A stretch of DNA of 64,000 bases from Alentia gelatinosa (lineage: Eukaryota; Annelida; Polychaeta; Phyllodocida; Polynoidae). The notes beneath the pieces were generated by a model that was not told the origin of the DNA, did no database searches, and was given only the letters and a program-made list of their open reading frames with translations. How positions within the stretch are numbered: position 1 is the stretch's first letter; each line of letters opens with the position of its first letter. The translations under genes and the position numbers were made by a program. Shown here one piece after another: positions 62,965 through 64,000 of the stretch. Location of the stretch: assembly GCA_950022655.1 (NCBI GenBank), contig OX465588.1, positions 20,260,527 to 20,324,526 of the forward strand. The letters run 5' to 3'.

Positions 62965-64000
62965 GTGCGAGTGCATGGAATGCTGTAATCTTGAAGGTTT
63001 TTTTTTTTTAACCTGACCTTATCTCGGCTCATTATATTCATTACTTTTTGTATTTACTCCTATATGCATACTCCTATATATCACATTATATTATTTTCTG
63101 GATGAAGATACGCTGGATTGCCCAATATAGACTTGAAGTAGTGTACATAACTAACTGAGATGCACCTGTTAAATACACCTAGGTGAGAGGTATTAGATTT
63201 AAATTAGAAAAGAAAATCCCACAAAAGCTTAATTCGTGCCATCTTCCGGAGGTAACAAGGCAATAAAACAATCCAATCTAATGCTGAGGAATAGTTGACG
63301 GTCCAAGATCTGATACATCGGAATTTCTCGTAGACTGTACCATACCAGGGTATGAATCTATGAAAGTCTAGTTAGCTCTACTCGCTGTTGTGTGTGGTAA
63401 TGCAGTAGCCTGCTTGCACCTACCTTAAAGGGCAAACTCCCTGCTACCATCTAGGGTTCCTTTACCATCTTTAATGTTACATGTGATTGGAGATTGAACG
63501 ACGCCGTATGCCTACCAGGCTCCACTCACATCTTATACTACCTGGCAGCCACACAGTTTCCATAGCAACGGCGAAAGCCAATATGGCGCCGTTTTGGAAA
63601 GAGAGTGGTGGAAGGTTGAGTGTGTTAAGGCATACCCCGTATACTCTATTCTATTATACAGTTCCTTATGGATCTACGTACGATTATGGCATATGATAAT
63701 AAGACAGGCCATCGGCAAGTTCTCTACAACAGCTTCTCTTTGTTGATATGAGATGAGATTGATAGCCATAAATACCCGGTAGAATTGTTCTTCCTCACGT
63801 GCATTCACTTCAGACGATATATCTGATGTAGTGGTAGTTAAAATACATATTTGATTTTCACCTAATACCATGTAAAACTGTAAAGCGTGATTGATTCTCC
63901 ACAAACTTTAAATTCGAGTCATCAAAAGAACTACAATAAGACAGCTTATTCCTGAATAACAAAACAATATAAGGTTTGAGGTTCGATATCACACCATAAC
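62965..64000. other. no gene seen
   Basis: Probable LINE 3' tail to about 63100 (T-rich), then AT-rich sequence. A GC-richer piece at 63500-63640 contains no clear exon. Confidence 0.5.

Noticed and set aside
1..64000. CRISPR arrays, bacterial operons or prophage
   Set aside because: No regularly spaced repeats or prokaryotic gene organisation; base composition, splice-like sites and transposon content are those of an animal genome.

Overview
The window looks like animal genomic DNA, most likely from an invertebrate. It is AT-rich and gene-poor, full of short foldback elements, microsatellites and degraded retroelements, and has splice-like exon borders but no bacterial-style gene packing. 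I cannot name the species. Abundant DIRS, Ngaro, Harbinger-like and pogo-like elements fit a marine invertebrate, but that is inference.

Two structurally complete tyrosine-recombinase (YR) retrotransposons dominate. The first, at 9930-15635 on the minus strand, is DIRS-like. It encodes a Gag, then reverse transcriptase/RNase H with a Dam-like methyltransferase tail, then a YR. A 30-bp inverted terminal repeat and a 142-bp internal complementary region copy both outer ends without a mismatch. The second, at 53550-58314 on the plus strand, is Ngaro-like. It has a zinc-finger Gag, RT/RNase H and YR, bounded by split direct repeats (A1, B1-A2, B2) with one difference in 328 bp. All six reading frames are long and keep their catalytic residues, so both insertions look recent. 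In each element the proteins would work in the standard YR-retrotransposon way: Gag packages the RNA, RT/RNase H makes a circular DNA, and the recombinase inserts it without a target duplication. The circle junction is stored as the internal complementary region in the first element and as B1-A2 in the second.

The rest is host sequence and small repeats. A CpG-rich segment at about 740-1660 may be a promoter region. Candidate host exons lie at 7902-8301 (-), 28021-28242 (-), 49125-49164 (+) and 52399-52486 (+); none could be assigned to a known protein. At least fourteen short inverted-repeat elements are present. They include a family with two 144-bp copies and one shorter copy (19169, 30031, 40724), Harbinger-like MITEs with TTA duplications (44746, 51790, 60308), a TTAA-flanked MITE (6611) and pogo-like MITEs (16182, 19345, 28386). 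Decayed retroelement pieces are a Penelope-like RT fragment (51342) and three LINE ORF2 tails (48190, 60608, 62748). A tRNA-like SINE head lies near 18620-18718.

The observations most worth following up are the single in-frame UGA between gag and pol of the Ngaro-like element, the -1 frame arrangement of downstream ORFs in both elements, the perfect 93-bp inverted repeat in the DIRS 3' region, and the inverted host repeat flanking the Ngaro-like insertion.
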